From assembly GCA_004431415.1 (NCBI GenBank), contig QPMI01000260.1, positions 32,759-96,758 on the forward strand: 64,000 nucleotides of DNA, given 5' to 3'. Under the pieces are notes generated by a model. The model ran no database searches, was not told the DNA's origin, and saw only the letters and a list, made by a program, of their open reading frames with translations. Of this stretch, positions 44,278 to 53,863 are shown piece by piece. Numbering within the stretch: the first letter of the stretch is position 1; each line of letters opens with the position of its first letter. Made by a program: the position numbers and the translations under genes. This DNA is from Cyanophora paradoxa. Taxonomy: Eukaryota; Glaucocystophyceae; Cyanophorales; Cyanophoraceae.

Positions 44278-44301
44278 GCTACCGGTATATATACCGGTAG
44301 C
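44278..44301. repeat. Perfect 24-bp palindrome
   Basis: GCTACCGGTATA followed by its exact reverse complement; further CTACCGGTAG words follow at about 44310-44321. Confidence 0.95.
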
Positions 44302-44707
44302 GTACCCTAGCTACCGGTAGCTGCAACTTCCACCGAACGTTATAATCAGCATTAATCTTTTAATTTGTCTGGTTAAATTAAAACTTAATGCAATCAACCC
44401 CCATTTTATCCATGGCTTAAGAACACCTTTAATTTAATATCCTTTATTATTGTTCATAGTTTTGAGGCTGCAGGATCACGATCTTCGAAACTCGAGAGCT
44501 CGAGAGGCGCTCGACGCTCGTATGCTGGGATTATCAGTGGGATAGCCTGGGAAGCCTGGGATGGCCGGCCGCCGGCGGCCCCAACGTTTTTAGCGGGCCC
44601 CTAAGCCGGCGCCGGGCGGGGCCTGCAGGCTGCAGCCGCTGAGCTGGCAGCCCTGCTGCGCTGGGCCCTGGGCCGCCGGCGCCGGGGCCGGCCGGCGGGG
44701 AGCAGGC

Positions 44708-47257
44708 CTAGGGGCCCGGGGCAGGAGGGTCAGGCGGCGCGGTCGGGCGGGGGCGGGGCGGGTGCGGGGGCGTCGGGGGGGCGAGGCGGGCGCGGAGGCG
44801 GGCGAGGTCCTCGGCGAGCTCCTCCAGCCCGGGCTCCAGCGCCAGCGCCGCCTCGTAGTCCCCGCACGCTGCCCCCGCGCCCCCGCTCAGCCCCCGCCCC
44901 GCCCCGCCCCGCCCCGTCGCCCCGCGCACCCTCGCGGAAGCGCTCGAGGAGGGCGTAGGCCGAGCCGCGGCGCACGAGGGCCCGCACGAGGGGCCCGGGG
45001 CCGGCGCCGGGGCGGCGCGCAGCACGGAGAGCAGCAGCGTCGCGTCCTGCACGCACTCGTTCGGCCGCCTGCGCGCCCCCTCAAGCCCGCCCCGCCACAA
45101 GCCCGCCCAAGGGGTCGGCCCCGCGCACCCCGCCCGGAGGAACGCGGCGGCTCTGTTTGCGAGGAGGCTGCCGTGCGCCGTGAGCTCGGGGCGGGGGTGC
45201 AGGGCGGGGCGGGGCGGACGCGGGGAGGCGGGGTGCGAGGCGGAGGCCGGCGGTGTAGGCCTCGATGGCGCCCTCGACGTCTCCCCGCTCCGCCAGCATC
45301 GCGTCCCCGCGCTCCTTCAGCCGCAACGCCCCGCCTCCCCGCACCCTCCGCGCCAGCCCCGCCCCCGGCCCCGCCCCCGGGCCCCCCTCGGCCTCCTCTG
45401 CGGGGCGTGAGGCGCGGGGCAGGGCGGGGCGGGGCGGGCGGACGGGGCCGGGTCGGGGGCAAGCCGCTGGCGGCGGCGCGGAGCTCGGCGAGGTCGGAGG
45501 CGACGGCGGCGTCCCCGGGCCCGTACACCAGCGCCGCCTCGTAGTCCCCCGCCGCTGCCCGCCCTCAGCGCCCGCCCCGCCCCGCGCCCCGCCCCGCGCC
45601 CCGCCCCGCCCGCGCACCCTCGTCGGCGAGGCCGAGGCTCCAGAGGGCGGCGCCGCGGCGGGCGAGGAGCTTCGCGAGCGCGCGCCGCGCCGCCTCGTCG
45701 AGGGCGGCCGGGGGCGGGAGCTCGCCGGCGGGGGCGTGCGGTGCGGCGAGGGCGGCGATGGCTGCGGAGCAGTCGTCGGCGCAGGGGCGCCACTGCTCGA
45801 GGAGGAGGCGGCAGGCGGCGCGGTTGGCGAGGGCGCCGAGGAGGCCGGGGGCGAGCTCGAGGGCGGCCGTGTACGCCGACTCCGCCGACCGGAAGTCCTT
45901 CCCCTTGAAGAACGCGTCCCCCCGGTCCTTCAGCCACGCCGCTGCCCCGCCCCGCCTCACCCCAGCCCCGCCCCGCGCCCCCGCGCCCGGCGGCGGGCGG
46001 CGGGCGGCCCGAGGCGCACGGTTCTCCTCGGAGAGGTCCTTGGCGTCGGCCGCCTTGCGCGCCTGCGCCTCCCGCTGCCGCCGCTCCGCCGCCTCCCGCT
46101 CTGCGCCCCGTCGCCCCCGCCCGCCCGAGCGCAGCGGCGCCCCGCACCGAGCACGGACTCGCGGGCCGGCACGTTGGGCGCCGCCCCGATCGAGGTGAAG
46201 CTCGTGGTCACCGTGCCGCCGCGGCGCACGCCGGGCAGCGCCGCCTGGGCGCCGGGCGCCGGGCGGGGGCCTCGTCGTGGAGGTCGGACGCCGGGGCCGG
46301 GCCGGCGGCTCGAGGTCGGCCTCGCCGAAGATCTCCCGCCCCGCCCGCCCCGCCGCCCCGCCACATCCTCCAGCTCCGGCACCTCCTCCTCCTCCCGCGC
46401 CCCTCCGCCTCCCCCACGCCTCCCGCCCCGTCCTCCCCTCCGCCTGCGCCGGCGCCGGGCCGGCGCAGGGGCCCCCGGCGCCCGCAGCGCACTCGCCTCC
46501 GGCTGCGAGGCCGCCCTTGCCGCGGCCGCCTCCTTGGCGGCGAGGCCAAGGGCGCGCTGCGGGGGCGGGCGGTGGGCGGGCGGCCAAACGGGCGCGGGAG
46601 TGCGGCGGCACCTCGTGGGCGGCCTTCTCGCTCTCCTTGAGCTCCTCGATGCGCGCCCGCTCGTCCTTCTCCAACTGCCACGACCGGTCGAACGCCCAGC
46701 GCTCCTCCTGCGCCCGCTTCTCCTGCAGCTCCTCCCGTGCCTGCCGCACCCTCAGCGCCCGCCCCCGCGCTCCAGCCGCCCGCACTCGCCTTCCGCTCCC
46801 GCTCCGCCTTCGCCTTCATTGACGCTTCTCTCCTCTCCTGCAGCGCTCTCCGGTCGCCCTTCGCGGTGAGCTGGCCCCAGCGCTTCGGCTCGCTCTGATT
46901 CCGCGCAGCTCAGCTGCACGTGACCTGGCGGGCTGTGCGCATCATAAAGCGCTCGCCTTAACCAGCGTGAAGTGAAGCGTGCCACCCTCCACGACGGCCT
47001 TGCTCTTCGCGTCGTCGACGATGTCATGCAGGTCCAGCAGCAACAAGTAGGGGGGGCAGTTGAGCTTGAGAAGCACATCCGTAGCTGCGCGGTGCAAGCG
47101 AGTCAGGCCGCACGCGGCGGCGGTGCGGGCCCGGAGTGCGCAAAGAATAGCACTGACATTCGATGTTCAAGTTCTTCTCCAGGCCAGGCTTCAACGGTAC
47201 TTTTACAAACACCTCCGCTTCTGTCTCCTCCCACGTGTACTCGAGCGAGACGGGCAT
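44708..47257 (-). CDS. DNAAF4: Dynein axonemal assembly factor 4 (DNAAF4/DYX1C1)
   Basis: Start ATG 47257-47255. The first exon MPVSLEYTWEETEAEVFVKV opens a CS (p23-like) domain, continued by a strand pair near 47040-46975. A long charged coiled coil follows (AQEERWAFDRSWQLEKDERA, IEELKESEKAAHE near 46710-46610). Then come TPR repeats: LKDRGDAFFKGKDFRSAESAY, ALANRAACRLLLEQW, AKLLARRGAALWSLGLADE, DYEAALVYGPGD. After these a second TPR set appears: LKERGDAMLAERGDVEGAIEAY, LANRAAAFLR, LVRALVRRGSAYALLERF, DYEAALALEPGLEELAEDLA, stop at 44708. DNAAF4 works with HSP90/HSP70 in the cytoplasm to preassemble dynein arms, so the organism very likely builds motile flagella. The duplicated TPR block is not usual for the family. 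Retroelement sequence begins 78 bp upstream. Confidence 0.93.
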
Positions 47258-47335
47258 GTTTGCCGTGGGCTACAGCTTTTGCTTTCTAGCTGGCTCTACC
47301 CCTCTCACGCAGCACAAGTTGCAAGCTTAGAGCGC

Positions 47336-47627
47336 TCAACCCTAGCGAGTTTACTCTTAGCAATAGAGGGGTACACTCCCCGCAGTGCTGTGAGCTCTGC
47401 GTCGCTAGCATGGTCATATGCTAATCTAGTATATGCATACACAACTCGAAATGGGTGCCAAGAAGGGGACTGCCTCGGGCCTGTGAAAATCCTGAGCGTG
47501 AAACTGGGCTAGAGTCCGTAGCAGGCAGAGGGGTACGTGAACTAGGGCTAGTTCGCAACACCTGTCCTGGGTACGGCAGTCTGGCCTAGGGTACGCGAAG
47601 CAGGGGAGAGGCAGGACCAAGGCGCCG
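47336..47627 (-). repeat. Split direct repeat B2
   Basis: Outer 3' repeat of the YR element; 292 bases nearly identical to 47776-48066 (one G indel and one substitution near its end). Confidence 0.93.
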
Positions 47628-47653
47628 TATACATAGGGTAGGGTCGGGTGGGA

Positions 47654-47775
47654 GAGCTCGAGGCGCGACGGCGCACTCGGGTACAACAACTGAAGAGGGG
47701 CGGGCAGTCGTGCCTCGGGTACAGCTGCTCTACGTCTACTCGCGGGTTGACCTAAGTAAACTACTTTACTATCAA
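47654..47775 (-). repeat. Split direct repeat A2
   Basis: 122-base copy of the 5' terminal repeat 53365-53487, differing by one G. It abuts B1 without a gap. Confidence 0.93.
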
Positions 47776-48066
47776 TCAACCCTAGCGAGTTTACTCTTAG
47801 CAATAGAGGGGTACACTCCCCGCAGTGCTGTGAGCTCTGCGTCGCTAGCATGGTCATATGCTAATCTAGTATATGCATACACAACTCGAAATGGGTGCCA
47901 AGAAGGGACTGCCTCGGGCCTGTGAAAATCCTGAGCGTGAAACTGGGCTAGAGTCCGTAGCAGGCAGAGGGGTACGTGAACTAGGGCTAGTTCGCAACAC
48001 CTGTCCTGGGTACGGCAGTCTGGCCTAGGGTACGCGAAGCAGGGGAGAGGCAGGACCAAGGTGCCG
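47776..48066 (-). repeat. Split direct repeat B1
   Basis: Inner copy of B. The recombinase reading frame ends inside it (stop at 47987). Confidence 0.93.
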
Positions 48067-49122
48067 AGGCGGGGGGCGGCTGCGAAGTGGGCGCCGCGCG
48101 CTGGCACCCATGGAGAGAGGTGTGTGATGAATGAAGGTCAGCTGGAGGGCACTGCGGCTGGGGGCGCGTGGCTGCTGGCGAGGAGGAGGCCCGCTGGCGG
48201 CGGACGAGCTCGGGGCGCGCACGGATGTACAGCTGGAAAGCGTCGGACCGCCAGCGGCCGAGGAGCTGGATAGCGTAGTCAGGGAGGCCGGCCTCGAACG
48301 CCGCGGTGGCGGCGCCGATGCGGAAGCTGTGCGGCAGCAGGGGGTCGGCTGCGTAGCCGAGGGCGTGGAGCCAGTTGCGGAGGGCGGCATGCAGCTCCGA
48401 ACGGGTCAGCGGCTGGCCGGTGGCGGCATGTGCGAAGATGTAGGCGTCAGGGCGGGCGGGCCCGTCCAGGAGAGGGCGAGGGCCTCGAGGGCGCAGTGAG
48501 CGCACTCCAGGCCGCCGACATGGGGAATGTCGACGTCACAGCCCTGGCCTCGCTGATCGGTCTTCGACTTCTTCAGGCGGAGGCGGGCGAAGCTCTCGCC
48601 CTCGTCCGTGAAGAAGCGGAGGTCGCGGCGCTGGAAGAGCCGGGCCGGGTCGGGCACAGGGAGGCGGACAGCACAGACCTCGCTGCAGCGGAAGAAGCCG
48701 AAGAAGGCGGTGGAAAAGGCGGCCCAGAGGAGCCGCGTCTCAGGTGACGGGTGGGCGGCTGCATACTGGGCGAGGTCACTGAGCTGTCCGCGCGTGATCG
48801 GGTCGCGGCGGAGTTTGGGGCGAGGGTCGGCCACGCGGGCGATGCCCTCGAGGAGCCGGGCGAGGCGCGGCATGGAGCCCCAGAAAGTGCTGAAGCCGGA
48901 GTCGACGTGCAGCGACTGCACGGCCGTGATGTACGTGCGGATGGATGGCGGGGCGACGCCGCCACGGCGGAAGAGGTGCGCCGCGAAGAAGCAGAGTGTA
49001 GCCTCCGACGCCGGCAGGACCGAGCCCTGCCTGTCGTGCAGACCCCGCTGGAGGCAGAACTCGATGAACTCGCGCTGCGGGTACGAGTAGCTCCTGCGGG
49101 TGCTGGCCGCTAAGCCGGACAT
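47987..49122 (-). CDS. Tyrosine recombinase of YR retrotransposon (one frameshift)
   Basis: The N-terminal SAM-like part starts MSGLAASTRRSYSYPQREF (ATG 49122) and overlaps the end of the RT frame by 13 bases. The catalytic part shows AFFGFFRCSEVCAVR (first catalytic Arg), HSFRIGAATAAFEAG (His-x-x-Arg), LLGRW and FQLYIRARPE (nucleophile Tyr). The frame shifts once, near 48435-48450, in a GGGCCCGCCCGCCC tract: upstream frame ends ALSWTGPPA, the downstream frame continues DAYIFAHAATGQPLTR. Either a sequencing/assembly indel or a recent inactivating mutation could explain this; all catalytic residues are present. The enzyme would integrate circular cDNA without duplicating the target. Confidence 0.92.
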
Positions 49123-50741
49123 GTAGAGGTGCGTGGCGAGGGCGGCAAGGGGTCGATCGACGGCCAGCAGGCGGGGGTCGGCAAAGAATCCGCTGACCGG
49201 TGCAGTCGGCGGAACTGCTCGATCTGGAGGCGGGAGAGGGGGTCGGCCAGGACGTTAGACAGGCCAGCGATGTGCGTGGCGCGAAACTCGAAAGAGTGGA
49301 GGACGGAAAGGGCATAGAGGGTGCGGAGGAGGGTGGCGAAGCCGGGGCGGGGGGAGTAGCCGTTGGCAATGGCAAGGGCAACCGGCTCGCAGTCGGTGTG
49401 GAAGTTAATCCGCCGGCGGTGCCACTGGGGGCCCCACGTGGCGGCGGCGATGACGATCGCCATGAGCTCGCGCCAGGGCATGCTGGCAGGGATGTCGGGG
49501 TGGTCGGCCCAGGCGCCGAGGAGCCAGGCGTCGCCAAAGACGGCGCCAAAGCCCACGCCGCTGGCATCAGTCTCCAGGCGTAGCTCCCGCGAGTCGGCCC
49601 AGCGGGCTGAGGCGGGGAGGAGGCGGACGCCGTGCCGCTCGGCGAGCAGGAAGCGCCACCAACGGAGGTCTGCGTGGAAGCCGGGGTGGAGCGTGGCACG
49701 GTGGTGGTCCTCGCGCAGGGCAGAGATGAGACTCAGCACGCGCTGGAGGAAGAAGCGGCCGGGGGGAATGACGGCGGTGGCGGAGGTGAGGAGACCGGCG
49801 AGGGACTGGAGGTCATGCCGGGTGGCGTGCCGCTTTCCCTCCCAGCGGCCGAGGAGTGACACGAGGTCCTCGTAGCGGCCGGCGGAGAGGCGCGCCTCCA
49901 TCGCCTCGGTGTCGAGCTCAACGCCAAGGAAGACTAAGCGGAAGGCGGGCCCCTCCAGCTTCTCCGCGGCCAGTGGGATGCCCAGGTGGGAGCAGATGGC
50001 CTGCAGGGCCTCCATCGACTGTGCACACTCGGCGGTGCCAGGGCGCCCGAGCACAAGGATGTCGTCGACGTAGCGCAGGAAGAGGACACCGGCCCGGCGG
50101 AGGACATGGTCGAGGGCCTGCCCGAGGTCCTCGAACGTGCGTGGGGAGGAGCGGCCGCCGAACGGGAGGGCCATGTCGTAGTAGAAGTCGTACTCGCCGG
50201 GGCGGGTGGGATCCTCGGAGGGGAGGGCGGCACCTAGCAGCCAGTAGTCCTCCGGGCGAACCGGCAGGAGGCGGAAGGCGTCGCGTACGTCGGCCTTGCC
50301 CAGCTGTGTGAGCCGTCCCAGCGTGATGATGAGCTCAATCGCGTCTGCCACCGAAGGGGAGGTGTAGTGGAGGGGGGCATTGTCGATGCCGCGGTTGACG
50401 CTGAAGCCGCGGAAGCGGGGATAGGAGAGGTCGGTGATGCGCCGCCACTTGGGCGGGTGGGAGCGCTTCTTCGGCACCGCGCCGAGTGGCGAGGCGACGA
50501 AGGGGGCGAAGGGCGGATGCGGGAAAGGGCCGGCCATGCGTCCCGCAGCCCGCTCTTTGGCGACGTCCGCCCGAACGGCGTCGAGATGCTCCAGCGCCGT
50601 GGGATGGGGCCTGTGGACCGCCGAGTAGGGTGGCCCGCGGTAGAGCAGGGGGAAGCCGTGAGTGAAGCCCTGGGACAGGCGGGCGGCGAGCGTGGGGTCC
50701 GGATGGTCCGTCAGCGCTGCCAGAAGGTTGGGGAGGTTCAC
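49110..50741 (-). CDS. Reverse transcriptase-RNase H of YR retrotransposon
   Basis: One uninterrupted frame of 543 residues. RT motifs: PKWRRITDLSYPRFRG, LGKADVRDAFRLLPVRPEDY, ALPFGGRSSPRTFEDLGQAL, the active site FLRYVDDILVLG (YVDD) and VFLGVELDT. The RNase H domain follows with LRLETDASGVGFGAVFGD, WRELMAIVIAAATWG, INFHTDCEPVALAI and ATHIAGLSNVLADPLSR (Asp/Glu/Asp/Asp catalytic set). There is no protease or DDE integrase. The visible start ATG is at 50741; the frame upstream is open in Arg/Pro-rich sequence, so the true start may be further 5'. Confidence 0.97.
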   Translation of the reverse strand: MNLPNLLAALTDHPDPTLAARLSQGFTHGFPLLYRGPPYSAVHRPHPTALEHLDAVRADVAKERAAGRMAGPFPHPPFAPFVASPLGAVPKKRSHPPKWRRITDLSYPRFRGFSVNRGIDNAPLHYTSPSVADAIELIITLGRLTQLGKADVRDAFRLLPVRPEDYWLLGAALPSEDPTRPGEYDFYYDMALPFGGRSSPRTFEDLGQALDHVLRRAGVLFLRYVDDILVLGRPGTAECAQSMEALQAICSHLGIPLAAEKLEGPAFRLVFLGVELDTEAMEARLSAGRYEDLVSLLGRWEGKRHATRHDLQSLAGLLTSATAVIPPGRFFLQRVLSLISALREDHHRATLHPGFHADLRWWRFLLAERHGVRLLPASARWADSRELRLETDASGVGFGAVFGDAWLLGAWADHPDIPASMPWRELMAIVIAAATWGPQWHRRRINFHTDCEPVALAIANGYSPRPGFATLLRTLYALSVLHSFEFRATHIAGLSNVLADPLSRLQIEQFRRLHRSADSLPTPACWPSIDPLPPSPRTSTCPA

Positions 50742-51343
50742 GGGCGTGGGCGCCAGTCCCGGAGGGAGCGTGGCGCCGCCGACGGCACTGGTGGGGTAGG
50801 TGGGGACGGTCGTGTCGAAAGGGGGGGCCAGCGGTTGCTTGCGGATGCGCGCGGGCGCGCGCGCGGGCGCGGTAGCTGCCGCCGACGTGGAAGGGGGCCG
50901 CTCCGGAGTCGAAGCGGCGAAAGAGGACCCGGCGGGAATCGAGCGCGGGTCTTGGGCGTGGGCAACGGCGGTCGCCGTGGAAACGCGCCGCTCCGGATTC
51001 GAAGCGGCGGAAGTGGACCCGGACGGAGTCGAACTGCGGGTCTCGGGGACAACAGACGCAATGTCCTGTCCGCTAGGCCGCTGGACGCAACGGCCCGGGA
51101 CATTGGACGCTGGTATAACACCGGGTGCCCGGACGGCGAAGCCCGGGGGAAGATGCCGAGGGGGGGCGATCGGACTTAGCCGCGGGAGGGCCGCGACCGA
51201 GACCGAAGGGGCGGAGGCGGGGACGGCGGCGATGGGCGCACCGCTGCCGCCAGAGGGGGCGCCACCGCCTCCGGAGGGCTCCTATGATGCTCCGCGTCTG
51301 GCGCGCCGCAGGGAGCGGGAACTGCGGCCGCCTGCGGGGGTGC
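50742..51343 (-). repeat. Linker between gag and RT with imperfect tandem repeat
   Basis: On the minus strand, around 51045-50880, a unit of about 90-100 bases containing AGACCCGC, TTCGA, CCGGGTCC and CCGCCGCTTCGA occurs twice in diverged form. Frames here are open and Arg/Pro-rich. An A-box/B-box-like pair was seen but no tRNA fold (see rejected). Confidence 0.5.
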
Positions 51344-53338
51344 TCAGGAAGGGCCGACGGCGCCGGCGCCGGTGGCGGCACGGCGCGCGCAGTCGGGGTG
51401 GTCCCGGCTGTGGCACTGGGCGCAGATGTGGCGCCCGAAGAAGCAGACGCCGTCGCTGACGGCGTTCTTGCAGATGCCCTGGTTGAAGCACCAACAGATG
51501 GCGGGGCTGACGCCGAAGTAGCGCGGGTCCTCGGTGTGCCAGACGGCGCCACGGTCGAGGGCATCCTGCACGGCCCGGGACCGCGAGCGGCCGGAGCCGG
51601 AGGCGGCCCGAGTGTCGCCGCTGGGCGCGGTGCCGGGCGGGGACGCGAGCGCGGCGACCGCCGAGGCCGCGGCGGGGCGCGCCGCGGCGCTGGCGCGTGA
51701 CGCCCGGCCGCCGCCGGCCGGACGGGCGGCTGCATCGACGGCGGCGGCCGAGGCCACGATGCTGCCGGCGTGAAAGGGGAGGGGGCCCCCGAGCCCGAGC
51801 CCCCCCTCGGGCAGGCTGCGCGCGAGGAGAGCCATGCTGTGGTGGCCAAGGGCGCGGTACCGGCCGTCGGCGTCCTCGGCGCAGGCGAGGGCGTCAGCAA
51901 GGTGATGCTGCACCCACGGGAAGACCCGCTCCCACGGAAGCGTGCGGGCAAGGACGATGATCTCGTACTGCAGCCGGGACAGGGCCTCGAGGCGGCGGCA
52001 GCGCTCCTCCGCCGGCAGCATGGTGTCCGTGGAGATCTGGAAGGCGAGGAGCTGAAGGCACAGGAGGAGGTCGGGGAAGGCGAGCTGCTCGCGCTGTGTG
52101 CCGGTGCTGGACGAGGCGGAGTGCGCCTGGAGGACCAGCCGGCCCGAGACGGGGTCGAGGGACACCGCGATGGCGTCCGCGGCGGAGGACGCGAGGCCCG
52201 ACTGGGTGGCGGAGGGGGAGAAGACGGGGTCTAGAAAGAGCCTACGGAGCTCGAAAGGCCCCCCCGCCCGAATCGCCGCTACGAGGCGCTCACCGGCCGG
52301 GCCTGTGAAGATGCGCGCGGGAAGGGTGCTGACGCGAGCGCTCCCGTCGGTCGAGGGGGGCGCAGCGCCGGCACCCCCGAACGCGAAGCCGGCCCCTGCG
52401 AGCGCCGCCGGCAGGGCGCGCGCCAGCGCCTGCGACACCGCCTGAGAGATATCGACATCGGTCTGCGATGTGGGCGGCGGGTCGGCGGCGGCGCCGTGCA
52501 CGAAGGGGCGGGACGGTGCGCTCCGCGGGACGAATACAGCACCAGGGACGGCGGCGGTCGCCGTGGGGACGTGGTGGGACAGGGCCGCGCCGGCGGGGTG
52601 CCGGGGCCGGCAGCGGGGCAGGGGCCTCGAGCGGCAGGTGCGTGACCTGGGCTGGGGCGGGCCGCTGCGCGTGCTCGAGCAGGCTCTGGTGCTGCGCCAG
52701 CACCATGCGCTGCTGGTCGACGGCGCTCACGAGGGCGCTGAGGTCGCGCGTCAGGGGAGCAACCGCTGCCGCGACCGCTGAGGCGGTCGCCTGCTGCACG
52801 CTCGCCGCGAGCTGCTGGGTCAGCATCGGGCCGAGCTGTGACAGATCCACCACGGGGGCCGGCGATCCGGGGCCGGGCAGGACTGCGAGGGTCCCGCCGG
52901 CGGCGCGCGCGAAGCTCGGGCCTCCGGCATGCGAGGTGCGAGCACGGGGGCGGGCTGAGGCGGCGCGGATCCGGATGCCGGGGTCGACGGCGCGGCCGCG
53001 GAACCCCCGCCCGCGGGTGCGGGGGGGGCGGCAGCCGCGTGCGAAGTCTGCTGCAGCAGCCTCGCTGTCGACGCAGGAGGAGCGGCGGGGCCGCCGGGAT
53101 GCTGCTGCTCGGCCTGCGCGGAGTGCGAGGCGAGCCCTGGCGCAGGGGCGATCCCGACGGGCGGCTGCAGATCTGAGGTCGTCTGCAGCTGCGAGCCCGC
53201 ATCTCCTACCGCTGTAGCTACCGGTGTAGCTGCTGGCGCCTCCGGTTGGCGCGGGTCGGGAGGTGCACTCTGGAACCGCGATGGTCCCGCCTCCGAGGCT
53301 GCGCGAGTGGCCGTGCGGCCACGGGTCTCGACAACCAT
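51344..53338 (-). pseudogene. Gag-like frame of YR retrotransposon, spread over three frames
   Basis: First segment from ATG 53338 (MVVETRGRTATRAASEAG), Pro/Ala-rich. A second frame around 52950-52600 encodes VVDLSQLGPMLTQQLAASVQ and a helical, Gln-rich stretch. A third frame, 52501-51344, runs from DVDISQAVSQALARALPAAL through a helical domain (LAFPDLLLCLQLLAFQ, LEALSRLQYEIIVLARTLPW) to a Cys/His cluster CWCFNQGICKN...CAQCHSRDHPDC that resembles a zinc finger. Two frame changes are needed to read it as one protein. Nucleic-acid binding and particle formation are inferred from position and composition. Confidence 0.7.
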
Positions 53339-53364
53339 GTTGCGTACGGCCGGAACGCTCTGCA

Positions 53365-53487
53365 GAGCTCGAGGCGCGACGGCGCACTCGGGGTACAACA
53401 ACTGAAGAGGGGCGGGCAGTCGTGCCTCGGGTACAGCTGCTCTACGTCTACTCGCGGGTTGACCTAAGTAAACTACTTTACTATCAA
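53365..53487 (-). repeat. Split direct repeat A1 (5' terminus of element)
   Basis: 123 bases matching A2 (47654-47775) except for one G. It marks the 5' end of the element; beyond 53487 the similarity stops. Confidence 0.93.
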
Positions 53488-53863
53488 ACAGCTATACTGA
53501 CTGTGCCGCTTAGTATTAGTGCCGCCGTGCGCAATAAGTGCCGCAGTAAGCGGTCCTAGCTATAGCTAGCGGCGGGAGCGTGGCAGCCTGGCAGCTGCAG
53601 TCGACGTCGTACGCCGTGATCATGACGCGTTTTCATTTGCGCAGCCGGTGCCACGGTGCCATATATGCGCGCGCGTGCGCCGCTCGGCGGCCGTACGTAG
53701 GCACTTCGAGCTCGAGGATCGGTACAATGATAACGCGTACGTGCACGATCATCGGATCATCGGATCGAATCATATATGCATCTAGATCTAGAGAGGCGCG
53801 CGGCCATGCTATGATTACCCGGCCTTGGGGAGGGGCGCCGGGGCAGCCGCTGAGCTGCTAGAT
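53488..53863. other. Spacer between retroelement and CA1P-like gene
   Basis: No gene seen. Short palindromic words (CTATAGCTAG, GATCATCGGATCATCGGATC, CATATATGCATCTAGATCTAGA) resemble the other AT-richer islands. Confidence 0.5.

Larger units (their letters stand above)
43526..44707. other. Gene-poor gap with palindromes and AT-rich stretch
   Basis: No gene is supported, although several frames are open. Two perfect 24-base palindromes lie at 44155-44178 and 44278-44301. Positions 44330-44470 form one of the most AT-rich stretches of the window. From 44560 the sequence is GC-rich again with GCCGGC words. Confidence 0.5.
47336..53487 (-). mobile_element. Tyrosine-recombinase (PAT/Ngaro-like) retrotransposon
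   Basis: Read on the minus strand the element has the order A1 (53487-53365), gag-like frame, RT-RNase H, tyrosine recombinase, B1 (48066-47776), A2 (47775-47654), 26 bp, B2 (47627-47336). These split direct repeats A1...B1A2B2 and the recombinase instead of a DDE integrase are diagnostic of YR retrotransposons (DIRS order). No methyltransferase domain is visible, which fits PAT/Ngaro-type rather than DIRS1-type members. Repeat copies are almost identical (single-base indels), so insertion is probably recent; however, gag and YR contain frameshifts. It lies between DNAAF4 and the CA1P-like gene. Confidence 0.93.

Noticed and set aside
51012-51095. tRNA-like sequence on the minus strand with A-box-like CGGCCTAGCGG and B-box-like AGTTCGACTCC
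   Set aside because: Acceptor, anticodon and T stems do not pair properly and it lies inside the retroelement linker, partly duplicated nearby. Not called as a tRNA.
48406-52501. DIRS1-type element with methyltransferase domain, or LTR retrotransposon
   Set aside because: No methyltransferase, protease or DDE integrase is visible, and the repeats are split direct repeats rather than LTRs.
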